A stretch of DNA of 64,000 nucleotides from Fagopyrum homotropicum. Lineage: Eukaryota > Streptophyta > Magnoliopsida > Caryophyllales > Polygonaceae. A model generated the notes under the pieces. The model had not been told where the DNA came from, ran no database searches, and saw nothing but the letters and a program-made list of their open reading frames with translations. The stretch lies in contig BSWB01000002.1 in assembly GCA_033239125.1 (NCBI GenBank), positions 9,705,001 through 9,769,000 of the forward strand. Direction: 5' to 3'. The stretch's first letter is position 1. Every line of letters begins with the position of its first letter. Below are positions 46,335-58,912 of the stretch, in pieces. A program made the position numbers and the translations under genes.

Positions 46335-49300
46335 ATGTCACAGACAGAGAATTCAGAAAATTCCTCATTTTAGGAACGGAACTATGGAGGAAATGTTAAC
46401 GATCCACTGCACTTATCTACATCTGATAATCCTGGTATGCAGCTTGTTTCTACACTCTTTGATGGATCTAATTTCACCACATGGAAGCGTAGTATTCGTA
46501 TGGCTCTAGGTGCTAAACTGAAATTAGGTTTTGTGGATGGATCTTGCAAAATTCCTGGATCTGATGATGATATGATTTCTAGATGGACACGAGCCGATTA
46601 TATGGTTCGATGTTGGTTAATTCACTCCATGAAAAAGGAAATTGCAGAAGATTTCTCTTATGTTGATTCATCCAAAGAACTATGGGATGAATTGACTGAG
46701 AGATTCGAATTCTCCAACGCTCCCCTTGTGTATCAACTACAGAAGGAATTGAGTAATTTGAAGCAAGAAAACACGACTGTAGTTGTTTATTTTAGCAAAT
46801 TAAAAAAGCTATGGGATGAATTGCAATCAGTCGATGCTTTACATGTTTGTATTTGCAAAGGAATTGTTAATTGCAAATGTGATATACTTAAGCAGCTGTC
46901 TGAGAGAGAATCCAAGAACAGAATGATTCAATTCTTGATGGGACTTCGTGATCAGTTCGCTCATATCAGGAGCAATATTCTTGCTCTGGATAATCTCCCT
47001 ACTATCAACAGAGCTTACCACATGGTGTTGCAAGTGGAGAAGCAAAAGGAGATTACTACTCCTAGCACTACACATGATGTTCTTGCAATTGATAGACACA
47101 CACCTCCTTATAGACAGGCAGGAGGTAGCAGGAGAGATTTTCGAAAAGAAAAACTGGATAGGTTATGTACCTATTGTAAGGAAAAAGGTCATCTGAAGGA
47201 ATCTTGTTTTAAACTCACGGGAATTCCAGATTGGTATAAAGGTACTAAAGGAAAGTCGACTGATGCAGTTGTGGGAGTTCAAAACTCAGGTTCATTTGCT
47301 GCTAATGCTCAGGATGTGCCAGTTGGAAATTGTCCCTTGGATACTTCTCCTAGCAGCTTTAATGCTTCAACATCAGATCCAACTCTAGTTAATTCAGTTT
47401 TCCAGGAGATTCTGAAGATGATGCAAAGTCAGGGTCATCTCAGCTCTACACCTTCGACTTCCATCAATTTTGCAAGTAATATGAGCATCTTACCTGCTAA
47501 TGACAGCACAAACTCATGCACTTGGATTGTTGATTCAGGTGCTACAGATCACATTTCATGTTGCAAGGAATTGTTCAATGAATTACATCCTGTTTCAAGA
47601 CCCATCTTTATTGGTCTTCCAGATACTTCAGTCAAGGAAGTCACCCATTCAGGCACCATTATCTTATCAGATCAATTGACATTGTATAATGTCTTATTCA
47701 TGCCAGGATTTAAACACAACTTATTATCTGTCCCGAAGATACTTCTGAATTCTGATATTCAAGCTCATTTTAAATCCTCTGTCTGTGTCTTTCAGGACCT
47801 TACTAATAATACTCCCCTTGCTACTGGATATTTGGATGGAGGCCTCTACAAGATTTCTAGTCTGTTGTCTCACAGGAATAAAGTGCATGATGTTCATGCT
47901 GTTTCTATTTTACCTATTACTCTTAAAACTGTCCATTTATTTCATGACAGATTAGGCCACTCATCTTTGTCTAAATTGCAGCATATGTCATGTAGTAAGC
48001 TGCCTCACATAATTGACTTTCATTGTGAAACTTGCATACTTGCTAAGCAACATAGAACTTCTTTTACTCCTAGTTCTTCTTATGCTATTCGACTATTTGC
48101 TTTGGTTCACATGGATATATGGGGTCCATATCATATTGTTTCACATTGTGGTGCTAAATATTTTTTGACCTTGGTGGATGATCACACAAGGTGTACTTGG
48201 ACATATCTAATGGCGGACAAGAAACAGGTGGCTCATATTGTCTCTAATTTTCTGGCCTATGTGGAGACTCAATTTAATGCCAAAATTCAGATTTTTCGCA
48301 CTGATAATGGTGTTGAATTCTTACAACATAGCTTACAGGATTTGTTCCTTTCTAAAGGAATTCTACATCACAAATCTGTGGCTTATGTACCTCAACAAAA
48401 TGCTCGAGTAGAAAGAAAGCACATACACTTGATAGAAACAGCAAGAGCTCTTCGACTGCATGCTCACTTACCCATACAATTCTGAGGTGAATGTATTCTT
48501 GCTGCTACCTACTTGATCAATATCATGCCTTCTTCAGTTTTACAGTGGAAAATTCCATATGAACTCCTTCATAATAACCCTGCTTCATATGATCATCTGA
48601 GGGTATTTGGGTGCCTTTGCTATTCTCTTCTTCCATCCAAGGAGAAATTCAAAGCAGTCAGCCGTCCTTGTGCCTTCATTGGTTACCCTCTAGGACAGAA
48701 GGGGTATAAACTCCTTGATCTTGAAACTCACAAAGTGTTTGTAGCCTTACATGTCACATTTACTGAATCTGAATTTCCTTTCAAAACCAAGATCAATTTA
48801 CCTTCTTCCTCCACATATACTTCTCTCCCTTTGGTATCTCCTGTTCCAGATTCACATTTACCCTCTATCTCTACACCTCATTCAGATTCATCTCCCTCCC
48901 CTACATATTCAGATTCATCTTCACCACATTTATCTTCAGATTCACATTCTCCTCCTGTTGATACACCTTCTCCATCTTCACCTCTTCCTATTATTCTTCC
49001 TCGACCTTCTAGAACCATTATCAAGCCTTCTAAGTACAATGATTATGTGTGCAACTCTTTGTCATCATCCAATCTTATGCAACACATTAGTATTCAGCAT
49101 CTTCCTCCCAGTTATCAAACATCTCTCTGTAATGTGGTGTCCACCTTTGAACCAAGCCACTATGGTCAAGCAAAGGATTCTCTTATTTGGCAAGATGCCA
49201 TGGCAAAGGAATTAAATGCTCTTGAATATAATAATACCTGGGATCTAACTTCCCTCCTCCTGGCCACAAAGCTATAGGCTCTAAGTGGGTTTACAAGGTC

Positions 49301-50679
49301 AAATACAAGGCTGATGGGTCTGTTGAGAGATGCAAGGCTCGCCTAGTTGCTAAAGGTTATAATCAAGTTAAGGAGAAGGATTACAAACATACCTTCTCAC
49401 CAGTAGCAAAATTCACCTCTGTTCGAGTATTGCTAGCTCTTTCCTCTGCTAACTCCTGGCCTCTTCACCAACTTGACATCAACAATGCTTTCCTTCACGG
49501 ATTCCTTGATGAGGAGGTATATATGCAACCACCGCAGGGCTATACAAAGGCATTACCTGGCCAAGTCTGTCATCTCAGAAAGTCTCTTTATGGGCTTAAA
49601 CAGGCTAGCAGACAATGGAACATCGAGCTCACAAAGTTTCTTGTTAATCTGGGCTTCACTCAATCTAAGCAGGATTATTCTCTGTTTACTAAATCCTCCT
49701 CTACTGGTATTACAATCATTCTTGTCTATGTTGATGACATGCTTATTACTGGGAATATCCCAAATGAAATTAGGCAGCTCAAAGATGCTCTTCATGCTGC
49801 CTTTACTATCAAGGATCTGGGACTTGCTCTTTTTTTCTAGGCATGGAGATTGCCAGAAATTCGGATGGTTTATTGATTAACCAACGCAAGTATATCCTTG
49901 ATATCTTGCAAGACAATCATATGATTGACTGTAAACCAGCATCTTTTCCTATGCAACGCAACACTAAGCTTCTTCCTAATTGTGGTGAACAATTCTCTGA
50001 TCCTTAGGTATACAGACGTCTAGTTGGCCGTCTCCTATATCTTACTCTGACCCGGCCAGATATCACATATTCTGTTCAACAACTTAGCCAATTTTTGGCC
50101 TCCCCTAGTCTCACACACTGGCATACAACTCTCTATCTACTTCGATATCTTAAGGGGACAATCAACTTAGGTTTATCTTACCCATCTACGTCTCCTTCTT
50201 CTCTCACTGCTTATAGTGATGCTGACTGGGGCTCTTGTGCCTATACTTGTAGATCAATCACTGGATTCTGTATTTTCTTTGGCTCTTCTCTTGTATCCTG
50301 GAAGAGCAAGAAACAGAAAACTGTTTCCAAGTCTTCGGCTGAAAGTGAATATTGAGCCATGTCTTCAACTGCAAGTGAAATCGTCTGGCTCGATGGTCTA
50401 CTGCGCGACCTACAAATTGATGTCCCTCTTCCCATTCCCATGTATTGCGACAATAAGGCGGCCCAGCACCTTGCCGCTAACCCTGTATTCCATGAGCGTA
50501 CTAAGCATCTTCGTATGGACTGTCATTATGTCCGGGATGAGGTACAAAAGGGGTTCATCTCTACTGTTCATGTCAGCTCTTCCCTTCAGCTTGCTGATGT
50601 CTTTACAAAGGCCCTTGGAGAACAACAACACTCTTTCTTTACTCGCAAGCTTGGTCTTGTCACTCCAAGTCCAGCTTGA
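46335..50679 (+). pseudogene. Copia gag-pol, broken at six sites
   Basis: The natural start is the ATG at 46335; a TAG at 46371 follows and the frame is open from 46437. Domains: Gag (46440-47100, FDGSNFTTWKRSIRMAL); CCHC knuckle CTYCKEKGHLKESC (about 47170); protease WIVDSGATDHI (about 47523); integrase with the H-H-C-C finger (47945-48045), HMDIWGPY, FRTDNGVEF and the catalytic Glu in NARVERKH; RT with YVDDMLITG (about 49728); RNase H with DADWGSCAY and KSSAESEY (about 50216-50352). Lesions are TAG 46371, TGA 48483 (Trp), 1-base deletions near 49255 and 49830, TAG 50005 (Gln) and TGA 50353 (Arg). All are recent-looking single changes. Integrase and RT active sites are otherwise intact. Confidence 0.9.
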
Positions 50680-50687
50680 GGAGGGGA
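50676..50687 (+). promoter_or_regulatory. Copia polypurine tract
   Basis: TTGAGGAGGGGA just after the pol stop and abutting the 3' LTR; primes plus-strand synthesis. Confidence 0.8.
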
Positions 50688-50883
50688 TATAGGGACATAT
50701 ATATTTTCTATAGAATCAGTGGGTCTTATTTTGTAAATAAAACAAGAGAGTAGTTTGTTAGAATTATGTTACAGCTCTCTTATGACTATAAATAACAAAA
50801 CTCTGTAAAAGGACGTCATTACATTTTATGAGGAAATACAATTCAGTTCATTTTCTTCTCTCCTCCGATCTTGTTTGTTGAAA
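50688..50883 (+). repeat. Copia 3' LTR (196 bp)
   Basis: Same length as the 5' LTR with three substitutions; followed by TGCAC at 50884-50888. Confidence 0.9.
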
Positions 50884-50888
50884 TGCAC

Positions 50889-53095
50889 CTTATGAATGTT
50901 TTGGAACTCCGTTAGTTCCAAAACAATCACTGAAAGCTCATATTTCAACGTGCAATGTCCGTTATTTTTCCCTGCTTCCAAAAATACCCCCAAGCAGCTA
51001 TCATGGTACGACTCTACTTCCACTGCTGCATACAAGCAAAAAGATCCTCCGCCTAAGGAGAATTGCTGAGAATACCTGTACTGTCTTGTTCGGAATAGAT
51101 TCGCACACTCTTCTTTTGTCAGGCTGAAGAAAGTACCATTTCATACAAGAACTAACTTCAAACTTGTCTGCAGCCATAAGCACAGCCAGCCATAAGCACA
51201 GCCGGCAAAACCAGGGGCTGAAAGTTGCGTTCAAGGTGTTGCGTTCAAGGTGTTGCTATACATGAAATCCCATCACAGCTACTTCCTCTATCATACAAAA
51301 ATGAATTTACACGCACGGCCAACATAAAGAACTCTTCATTCAAACGAGCACAGGGACCATACCAGAATTACTGATTCTCAAGTCACATCCTCTGTTGTGA
51401 TGCCATTTTTGAATAACTAGACCACAAAAGTCGCAGCTTTTGATGGGTTGAACTGTAGATTGATGAAAATACAATAACTCACTAAGAAAACAAAAAAATA
51501 TGTTTACTTGTAGTTGTAGATAAAAGGGGCCGCTTGAAGCTAAGATGGCAGAATTTATATGCAAAGTTTTATATTTGACAACCGTAGAACACTTGGAATT
51601 ATTGTTGTCATAAGCAACATCTATAAACAAGAAAATCATTTTATGATATTTTAGCTACAGAATATCCAACAAATTGCACATCATGTTTGTACCTCTTCAT
51701 TGGATACATGATGAAATAGGTCCGTATAGATCCTAGCATAAAAGCATGGATTGTATGAAACAATAGATTACTTAGTGGTTTAGTGCTGATAGCAGGGGTT
51801 TTCATTAGCATCTATATTTGGCCCCCTATTTGAAACCCTTTTTTCCTTCAGTGGCGGGTAAGTTAGGTTCATGTATCTCTTCTTGGTTCCTTTTTTGAAA
51901 TGGTAATGGTTTAGGTTTCGTTTGCAGATAAAAAATCACTAAAAAACTTCAGAAAGAATGAAAGATTCAAACTCCATCAAACCAGAACTTGAAACGTATG
52001 GAAAGTAACTAACCTTTTTCCTCTAGATTTCCTTTCTTTCACTTCTGATTAGACTTCTTTTTCTTGGGATTGGTACCACAGATGAGATCATATCCGATCA
52101 TATCCACGAGGATGAGACTTTGTTAGTTTTTTTTATAACCGTCCCGGGACCAAATGACGCGGAGTCTCACGTCCGGTGAACTACACATACAAGGACACAG
52201 GTTTCATAATAAAATCAATTGGCAATAGGAGGAGTAACCGGATGCTTATATGGTAGGTTCACTTGATTGCGTTCCCTACATCTCAAGACTTCAAATCCAA
52301 AGGGTCTGTAACAATCTCAACATGAAGGACCCGATCAGAGAAATCCTTGTCATTGAATGCAAACGCCAAATCTCTCATTTTCCCTGCCATACCAAAGAGA
52401 ACATGTAATTCTTCAAAACCCTACTCAAGACCAAGTCACATTAGAAAAAATTGTAGTGATAAAATATAAGTGCCTCCTACTTTAGCCTTTTCTAGATGGA
52501 AGTTCAAATTCGATATTTGCTCTGTAAGGAGACAACTAGAATGTTACAATATTGGAGGGATGATTCAAAAATGTGATCTCCAGGGCAATGGGGTAGCAAC
52601 AATGAACAGCTTGGGCTTTAGAATCGATATGATTCCTTTTAAAGAGACATTTGGTATCAAAATAAAAATTGGAGGTGGCTATAACCCATTCCAAGTAGGA
52701 CTTCTCAGGGGGTTGTTATTACAGTAACATGAACCCTACTTCAGTTGTTATGTCATAGAGATGCCAATTGTAAGATAAAAAAACTTGAAATGCTTGTTTC
52801 ACAGCTATAAACTAAGGTAATCAGCTTTCTAATAAAAACGAGAGGACTGAAATTGTCTTTGCTCGATGACATTTAAAAACCCTAGCACTAAGCCTTTCTT
52901 TTCTGCAATCCATATAACGAATCAAAAACGGAATCAAAAGAAACAGTAAGCAATTTTCAGGCATTGATCGAGATTCCAGAGTTGCGATGACAATTATATT
53001 GAGATCAAAATAGATGATGGAGATCGAAGAAAGAAAGATGAGAGAATATAGGTGGAGATGATTCGTTACTCTAATTTACCGTTGTCAATGAACAT
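50889..53095 (-). pseudogene. BTB/POZ (POB1/LRB-like) pseudogene
   Basis: Minus-strand blocks match the plant BTB-BACK protein POB1/LRB, a substrate adaptor of CUL3 ubiquitin ligases. 52384-52283 has DLAFAFNDKDFSDRVLHVEI (N-terminal motif). 51620-51505 has CSTVVKYKTLHINSAILASS (BTB start). 51190-51130 has VLMAADKFEVSSCMK (BTB end). 51130-50889 has TKEECANLFRTRQYRYSQQF then DSCLGVFLEAGKNN (C-terminal domain). The BACK region between the last two is missing, and a frameshift joins them. A possible first exon with ATG at 53095 and a GTAAAT donor after 53080 is tentative. The copia element cut the 3' part; its remnant may continue at 46024-45960. Confidence 0.72.
51166..51260. repeat. Two tandem microduplications in the BTB pseudogene
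   Basis: CAGCCATAAGCACAGC is doubled at about 51172-51203, and a GTTGCGTTCAAGGT unit is doubled at about 51225-51255. Both look like slippage duplications after loss of constraint. Confidence 0.75.
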
Positions 53096-54531
53096 TGTCT
53101 GAGCCTTGAGAGAGTGAGCGAAGGTTATTTGTTCTTCCAAGAAACGGAGAAGACGAAGAAGGAAGAGGGTTTTACAGCGCGAAGAGGGCCCTTGTTGCGC
53201 AAGTTTTGTACCCGGCGTTCGGTAACTTTGGGCCGGGAGTATTCGTAGTATATATTTATTTATTAAATATATTTTTATTTAACCAATTTTTTTTATTTTA
53301 GAAAGAATTATATATAAAGTAAAATTAGAGGGTCTATAAAATAAAAAGCTTAAAAATAAAACCTATTTATATCAATTCCAACAATTTTGGGCTTCTCCAA
53401 TCCAATATCATAATGTTTTCTTTCTTGGATAATAATGCATGTAATGGACATGTTGGATAAAAAAGCCTATTTAATCCAGTTTTTTTTTTTAAAAAAATTA
53501 TTTAAACCAGTTCTCATGACGTTCAACTAATACCTTGAATCCGAGTTCATAACTATATTAGAGAATAACAATTGAATCTTTGTAACCATCTCATAGATAT
53601 TTGCATATTTGTTTCAATCCCCACTATATATGAATACGTTGATTGTAAAACGTTGTATTTAAACTACTCAAATTCAATATACACTTTTTAAATTAAACGC
53701 TATACTATATAGATAATCCACTATTTTATTCACCACATGGTAGGCACGACGGTCTAAATATTTCGATCATGTCATACAGTCCTAACACAGATATCAAATT
53801 CCAGATTTGGTGTAGACCAAAGCCATAAAGAAAAATAGTAGTTGATTTAAGGGGTGAAATTAAAAAATAAAGTAGTTTGATATAAGTAAAATTACTAAAA
53901 TGCCCGAATACTTCTATTAATTTTTTATAGCACATGTATTTGGGTATGATTACAAGTGCTTCAAACCATCCGAATTATAATACCTAACTTAATACTCAAA
54001 CTTCTATACCCAAATTTAATTATCTTATAAGAGAAACCTAGTTTATATAATTATATCTAATAAACAAAACTACCCCTCAATTATTCTTCAATTTCAATTC
54101 TAGCCATTAACAAAACCAAAGTTTCAACAAACACCCCCACAAATTTGACATTGTGTAAATTGTAAAACTTGACCACTACAAAACCCTCAGACAAATACAT
54201 CCCATCCTGCTAGTAATAAAAGCAAGCCACCCGAGAAATGAACACCAAAACAATACATATACAGTGGAACCCTACTTGCATTTACAAAGGCACTTCATGC
54301 ATGACTTTGGCACAGCAGAAATCAGAAAGCAAGAAGAAAAAGCTCATTAATGGAAGCAACCACGGCTGTTTGACAGCGAAAGAACAAACACTTGCAATCT
54401 CTACAGACTTTAATTACAATACCCAAACATTTCTTTTTTTTAACTAAAATAAACACTAACTCTATTCCTACCAACTTCACTAACAGATGAAATCCTCCCA
54501 AAACGAGTTTTTTTTAATCATATGATACCAA
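53096..54531. other. Intergenic, AT-rich
   Basis: 53100-53220 is CT/GA-rich and could be the leader of the BTB pseudogene. 53260-54230 is very AT-rich without frames. A 69-codon plus-strand frame at 54238-54447 overlaps the 3' region of the bZIP gene and is not credible as a gene. Confidence 0.45.
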
Positions 54532-57500
54532 TCAGTTCTTAGGACGAGCAACCCAGAGCGAGCTTAGAGCTCGGAGACGAGTGGTGTAGTCGTAAATAAC
54601 CAGGAAAGCTCGAGCTGCTTGTCGAGTTGTCAGGATCCTGTGCAGCTGTTGCAATGTCTGTTGCCTTAGAAGATCAGCCTAAGAAACCAAATGAATTAGA
54701 ACTTGATAAATGATTTTTTTTTGCTTTTTTTTCCTACTAGATGTGATTCAATGCAATGCAATGCCAGTGTACCTTCTAACAGCATGTTTGTTCATAAATA
54801 AATAAAAATGGATTCTTTTTAAATCAATTTTCAGCTTTTATATGGGGTAAACAAAATCTTAGGGTGACAAGTCTTGTAAAAGGTACGATAATAAATAAAA
54901 ATTCTAAGAAAAATAAATTATAAATTTTCATATGATCTAAGATAACTCATAGCTGTGGTCCTACTAGGCTGTATATTGAATGTGAAGACTTTATTATGCA
55001 ATAGGAATAGCATAGTATTTAATGCATTTTGATCACTCCCTTCATGGAGGGGTCAAAACTCAAAGAGGGATGATAAACATTACGTATGCAAATACGTAAG
55101 CAAATCAGTTTCATTATGGTTCTTGTTTTAATGCATTTTTTGGTAAAATACCTGATGAACAAAGTTCTCGAGTGTGGCTAGCTTGCTCATGGCTATAGCC
55201 ATTTGACCCATGTAGTCGGCTACATTTCCAGAACCTGAAGGACCTAAACATGTCGAAGAGAGGGTCTCCACGAGTGACTGCTGTAACGCTTCCATTCCTT
55301 GTGATAACGCGTCTTCGGCTTGCTGTGAGGATTGTTGGAGGTTGCAGAATCCCATCAGTTGTTGGTCTGTCAATGGCTCCAGATGGCTCACTAGAATCTG
55401 TAAAATGAGGTCACACCAAAGCATTTAGGGCTCGTTTGGAAGCACTAGGAACCAATCCTATAACGGAATGATTTTGAATCAATTAAAAACTACGTTTGGT
55501 TTGAGGTTCTTAACACATGAAAGTAATCTCATCATTTCTATTTATTTTCCTTAGCCTTATTTAATTCCATTATGTTTCTATTCCACCGCTCCAACTAAAT
55601 GGGCACTTAGGTTCTATTAGGAATCGGATTATGGCACATACCAAACGAGCACTTAAGAAACACATCCTTAGGGGTCATTTAAGGCAAACTCTTAATACTA
55701 TAAGCTCATTATCAGCACTTCACGGATAACTTAGAATGCAAAAGCTATTTTCATAAATAGAGTAAGTTTGACAGGAAACCTTGAGCAATTCAGAAGTGCG
55801 AAAGCCACCGAGCCACATGAAGAACCTTTCAGCTGGGGTCTTCCACATGCCAGAAAGCATGTGGAAAACGTCGGACTTAACTCCCAAGCTCTTCAACCTA
55901 TAGAGCTCAGAAAAATTCAATAGAACACCATCAACAAGGATGCGAAGATCTTCATCAGGGAGATGACTATTAATGGATGATCTAAGCTCGTTGATGAGAC
56001 GTTGGTGATCATCCATCCATCGAGCATAATTCACATCAAACGCCAACGCTCCTGAAAACCCGAAAGTCAAATTACAAGGAAACAGTTACAGAAGCTGGAC
56101 AGATCATTAATCATTGTGCAGAAGGGAATTGATAGTGGTTTTTGTTTTGTTACCCACCAGAAGAGTGCCCTTGCTCCGCTGATAAACCAGAGGCAATAAA
56201 TATACCCTGCACATGATATGCATTCAGTATTCAGAACACGCAATAATATGTAGAAGCATGCAATTCTACATTACATGGGAAGTGAATTCATATCAGAACA
56301 GCTTCATAAAAGAGCTATATTATAGTTTTTTATACCTGCTGACGTGCTTTTTCGAGTTCTTGCTCGAGCTGTGTAAGCTTCACACGACTATTCTCCAGTT
56401 GCTGAACGTATGCCTTCTTCCTAAGCCTACTCTTGCGTGCAGCTTCTCTGTTCTGAACTAATCTCCTCAGAGTCTGAACAAAAGACCATACATAAATAAT
56501 TATGAAGTAGAGCAGAATTTCATCATCAGATTGCAAATTAATGACCTTTTGATCTTCAATCTTTCCCTTCGATTGCCCTGTTGATTCCAGAACAACTAGC
56601 CCATGCTGAACCCCACCGAGCTGTAGAAAGCATTATAAGCATCATAGTAGAAGTTGAATAAGTAGTAACAAGAAATTGCTCATTGTAGAAGATTTCATGC
56701 AAATTTTAGGAAGAGCTTTAAATGAACAGTTGAACACCAAACCAGTTTGATTATGACAGAACCAGGTATGCAGGATAAAACCCCTCTTTCTGAGGGATCA
56801 AATCCTTCACCAAATCAACCAAAAGTAGCAAAAAAACAAACCAAGCAAGGAAACCCATCTCTGCAATCCTTGCATTTTACATGCAATTGACTAGCGAAGT
56901 AAAAAACAAAACTGGAAGCAAATATAAAAAAATAACAGAGTACATAGAGAGAAAGAGACCTGATTTCTATCATCAGTATCAACATCAGTGGAGGTATCAG
57001 TTTGCTGGCTGGTGTCTGCCATTCCAGAATCTCCCCAATTTTCAAATTGACCACCGGCACAGGCTACCGTCACCACCGGAGCCACCGTCGCCGGTCGTTT
57101 CTCAATCAACACCTCTCCTGTATCAACAGCCGCTGTAGGCACACAAGATGTACCCAACAAACCCTAAAAAAACCCACCAACAATATTTAACCATTAAATA
57201 AAAGTTGAAAGAGAAAGGGTGTTGAGAGATGTTTTGTGCAATATACCGGGTTTAAGGGGCCGAAATGTACACTGGAAGGTACGGTTACGTTGGATGATTT
57301 GAGTGGGCTATAAACTGAACCTGCTTGATGAGAAAAATAAATGTAAAAAAACAGAGGAAAACATGGGAAAAAGTAGTTAGAAAGTTGAGTATTTTAATTT
57401 TGGTTGATTACTTCGGCTTAAATCAACGGCATCATGTTGGTGGAAAACAATGGGATGTTGATCAAGCTCTCCTACTACTTCATTTCCATATCTACCGCCG

Positions 57501-57719
57501 TTATTCCTGCTGCTTTCTTCTCCTCCTTCTCCATCCCTGCTTGAAACCAGAGCACAACAAAAACAGAGTAAAGTCAAGTACAAAGTAAAAGAAAAAGATG
57601 ACCTTTTGTACAAAACCCATTTGGACGATCATGTAATCTGACCTGTGGAAGAAAGGGGAACGGTAGTATGGTTGAGGAGTGTGATGTTGGAGAGTAGAAA
57701 GTGACTTGAAGCTCTGCAT
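54532..57719 (-). CDS. PAN: TGA-type bZIP transcription factor, PERIANTHIA-like
   Basis: Complete ten-exon gene on the minus strand: 57719-57643, 57536-57412, 57320-57247, 57163-56960, 56620-56546, 56473-56336, 56206-56158, 56051-55780, 55397-55152 and 54678-54532. All introns are GT-AG and one 468-residue frame results. The basic region NREAARKSRLRKKAYVQQLE and the zipper are at 186-231. The DOG1-type domain (about 250-330) has WKTPAERFFMWLGGFRTSEL, and the C-terminus QQAEDALSQGMEALQQSL ... RALSSLWVARPKN is TGA-type. The N-terminus MQSFKSLS..., HQHDAVDLS and MADTSQQTDTSTDVDTDD is specific to PERIANTHIA, which controls floral organ number by binding TGACG/AAGAAT-type sites, including the AGAMOUS intron. 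Function in this plant is inferred. A tandem AAG-CAG acceptor at exon 2 leaves one-residue uncertainty (57539 or 57536). Confidence 0.9.
55428..55652. mobile_element. Tourist-like MITE in intron 8 of the bZIP gene
   Basis: 225 bp with inverted ends GGGCTCGTTTGG and CCAAACGAGCAC (11 of 12 match) and TTA on both sides, the target duplication of PIF/Harbinger elements. Non-coding and clear of the splice sites. Confidence 0.7.
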
Positions 57720-58912
57720 ATTTTGGTTTTTGGGTAGTAAATGTGAATGTCTCTCTCACAAGCATAAAAATGAAAGATGGTAATGGAGGTTTCAGATACG
57801 GATGAAAGGGGAAAAAGGAGAGGAGAGACTCGCTACAAAGAAGACAAAACAGGAAGAGAAGAAAGGTGAAGAAGAGAGATCATGACTTTTTTCACTTTGC
57901 TTTGTACCTGTGGAGATCAAAGAAAAGAAACAAAGAAGAAGAGAAGAAGAAACAAAAACAGAGCAGAATAGAAGTATTAGAAAATGGAGTTAGAGAGAGA
58001 GAAAGCAAGCATTAAAATCCAAAGGGAAATACACAGAGATAGCGTATCAGTACGGCACTCCGCCTATTTTTAATTTTCCAAGGGGATTTGATGTTTGAAA
58101 CAGAACAGGCTATGTTATGCAGGCTTGGAGTACTATTTTGTAGGCTAATAGCTACAGCTATCCACTAAATACAACATTTTGCATAAAACCTCCTTTAAAA
58201 TCAAACTCGTTCAAAACAGTTCCTCAAAAATCATACTAATTTATTGATCTTACCCAATGAAACATCAATACTAATTTAAGCTTACATATCTGCAGGCATG
58301 GAGTAGCAGATTCACATTCGAGATTACTGGGTAAACAGGGGAAAGTGAAATTGACATAAACATGATGAAATCATTGTAAAAGGGTAATGTGCAGTCTTAA
58401 AGGAGCATTAATTTGGGAAATTTTAAATAATAATTTTGCATATTTGGTGTGGGTGTGTGATAAAAGCCATAGCCTGTAATATGGAATCTGGGCTAGAAAA
58501 TCAGAGTATAGGAAAAACGAGTAGGATATAATGGAGGGCTAAATGGCTAATGCTATGGAGAGTGACAGAGTGCAGTGCAGGAAATCACCCTTCCCAGTGC
58601 ATCACAATAGTCCTCTTTCTCTGCCGTCTATCATGGCCTGAGGAGATGGAATTTATATGGAATATACAACGTACCAATTAACAAGGGAGATATGGAAGCC
58701 TGCGGAAGATGAAGTGATGGTGATGATATGTTTTCAAAATTCCTCCCATCATTTTCTTTTACCACTCACTTTTTGCTCTTATTACTCTGAAATTTTCACA
58801 CCATTTTTACCCATAAAATCTATTATAAATAATAAATTTTGATTTTTTTTAGTTTTTCTAATAAAACAGGGAAGGAACTAGCCAAGTACTAATGGAGGCA
58901 TAATATACAAAG
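57720..58912 (-). promoter_or_regulatory. Upstream region of the PERIANTHIA-like gene
   Basis: 57770-58020 is rich in GA/CT runs (GAGAGAGAGAAAG near 57995), as in plant 5' leaders. A transcription start probably lies near 58020, but no clear TATA box was seen. The rest is AT-rich without genes. Confidence 0.4.

Larger units (their letters stand above)
46030..50883 (+). mobile_element. Young Ty1/copia retrotransposon with TA...AA LTR ends
   Basis: Structurally complete 4,854-bp element: 196-bp LTRs, an initiator-Met-tRNA PBS touching the 5' LTR, one gag-pol frame, a purine tract touching the 3' LTR, and a perfect 5-bp target duplication (TGCAC). The LTRs differ at only 3 of 196 sites. The terminal bases are TATAGG...TTGAAA, not the usual TG...CA. 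The short LTR and compact gag-pol resemble the Ale/Retrofit-type copia group, but lineage was not tested. Pol is broken, so it could move only in trans. It is inserted in a BTB/POZ pseudogene. Confidence 0.9.

Noticed and set aside
48751..49215. 154-codon Leu/His-rich frame
   Set aside because: Out-of-frame reading of the Ser/Pro-rich copia integrase C-terminal region.
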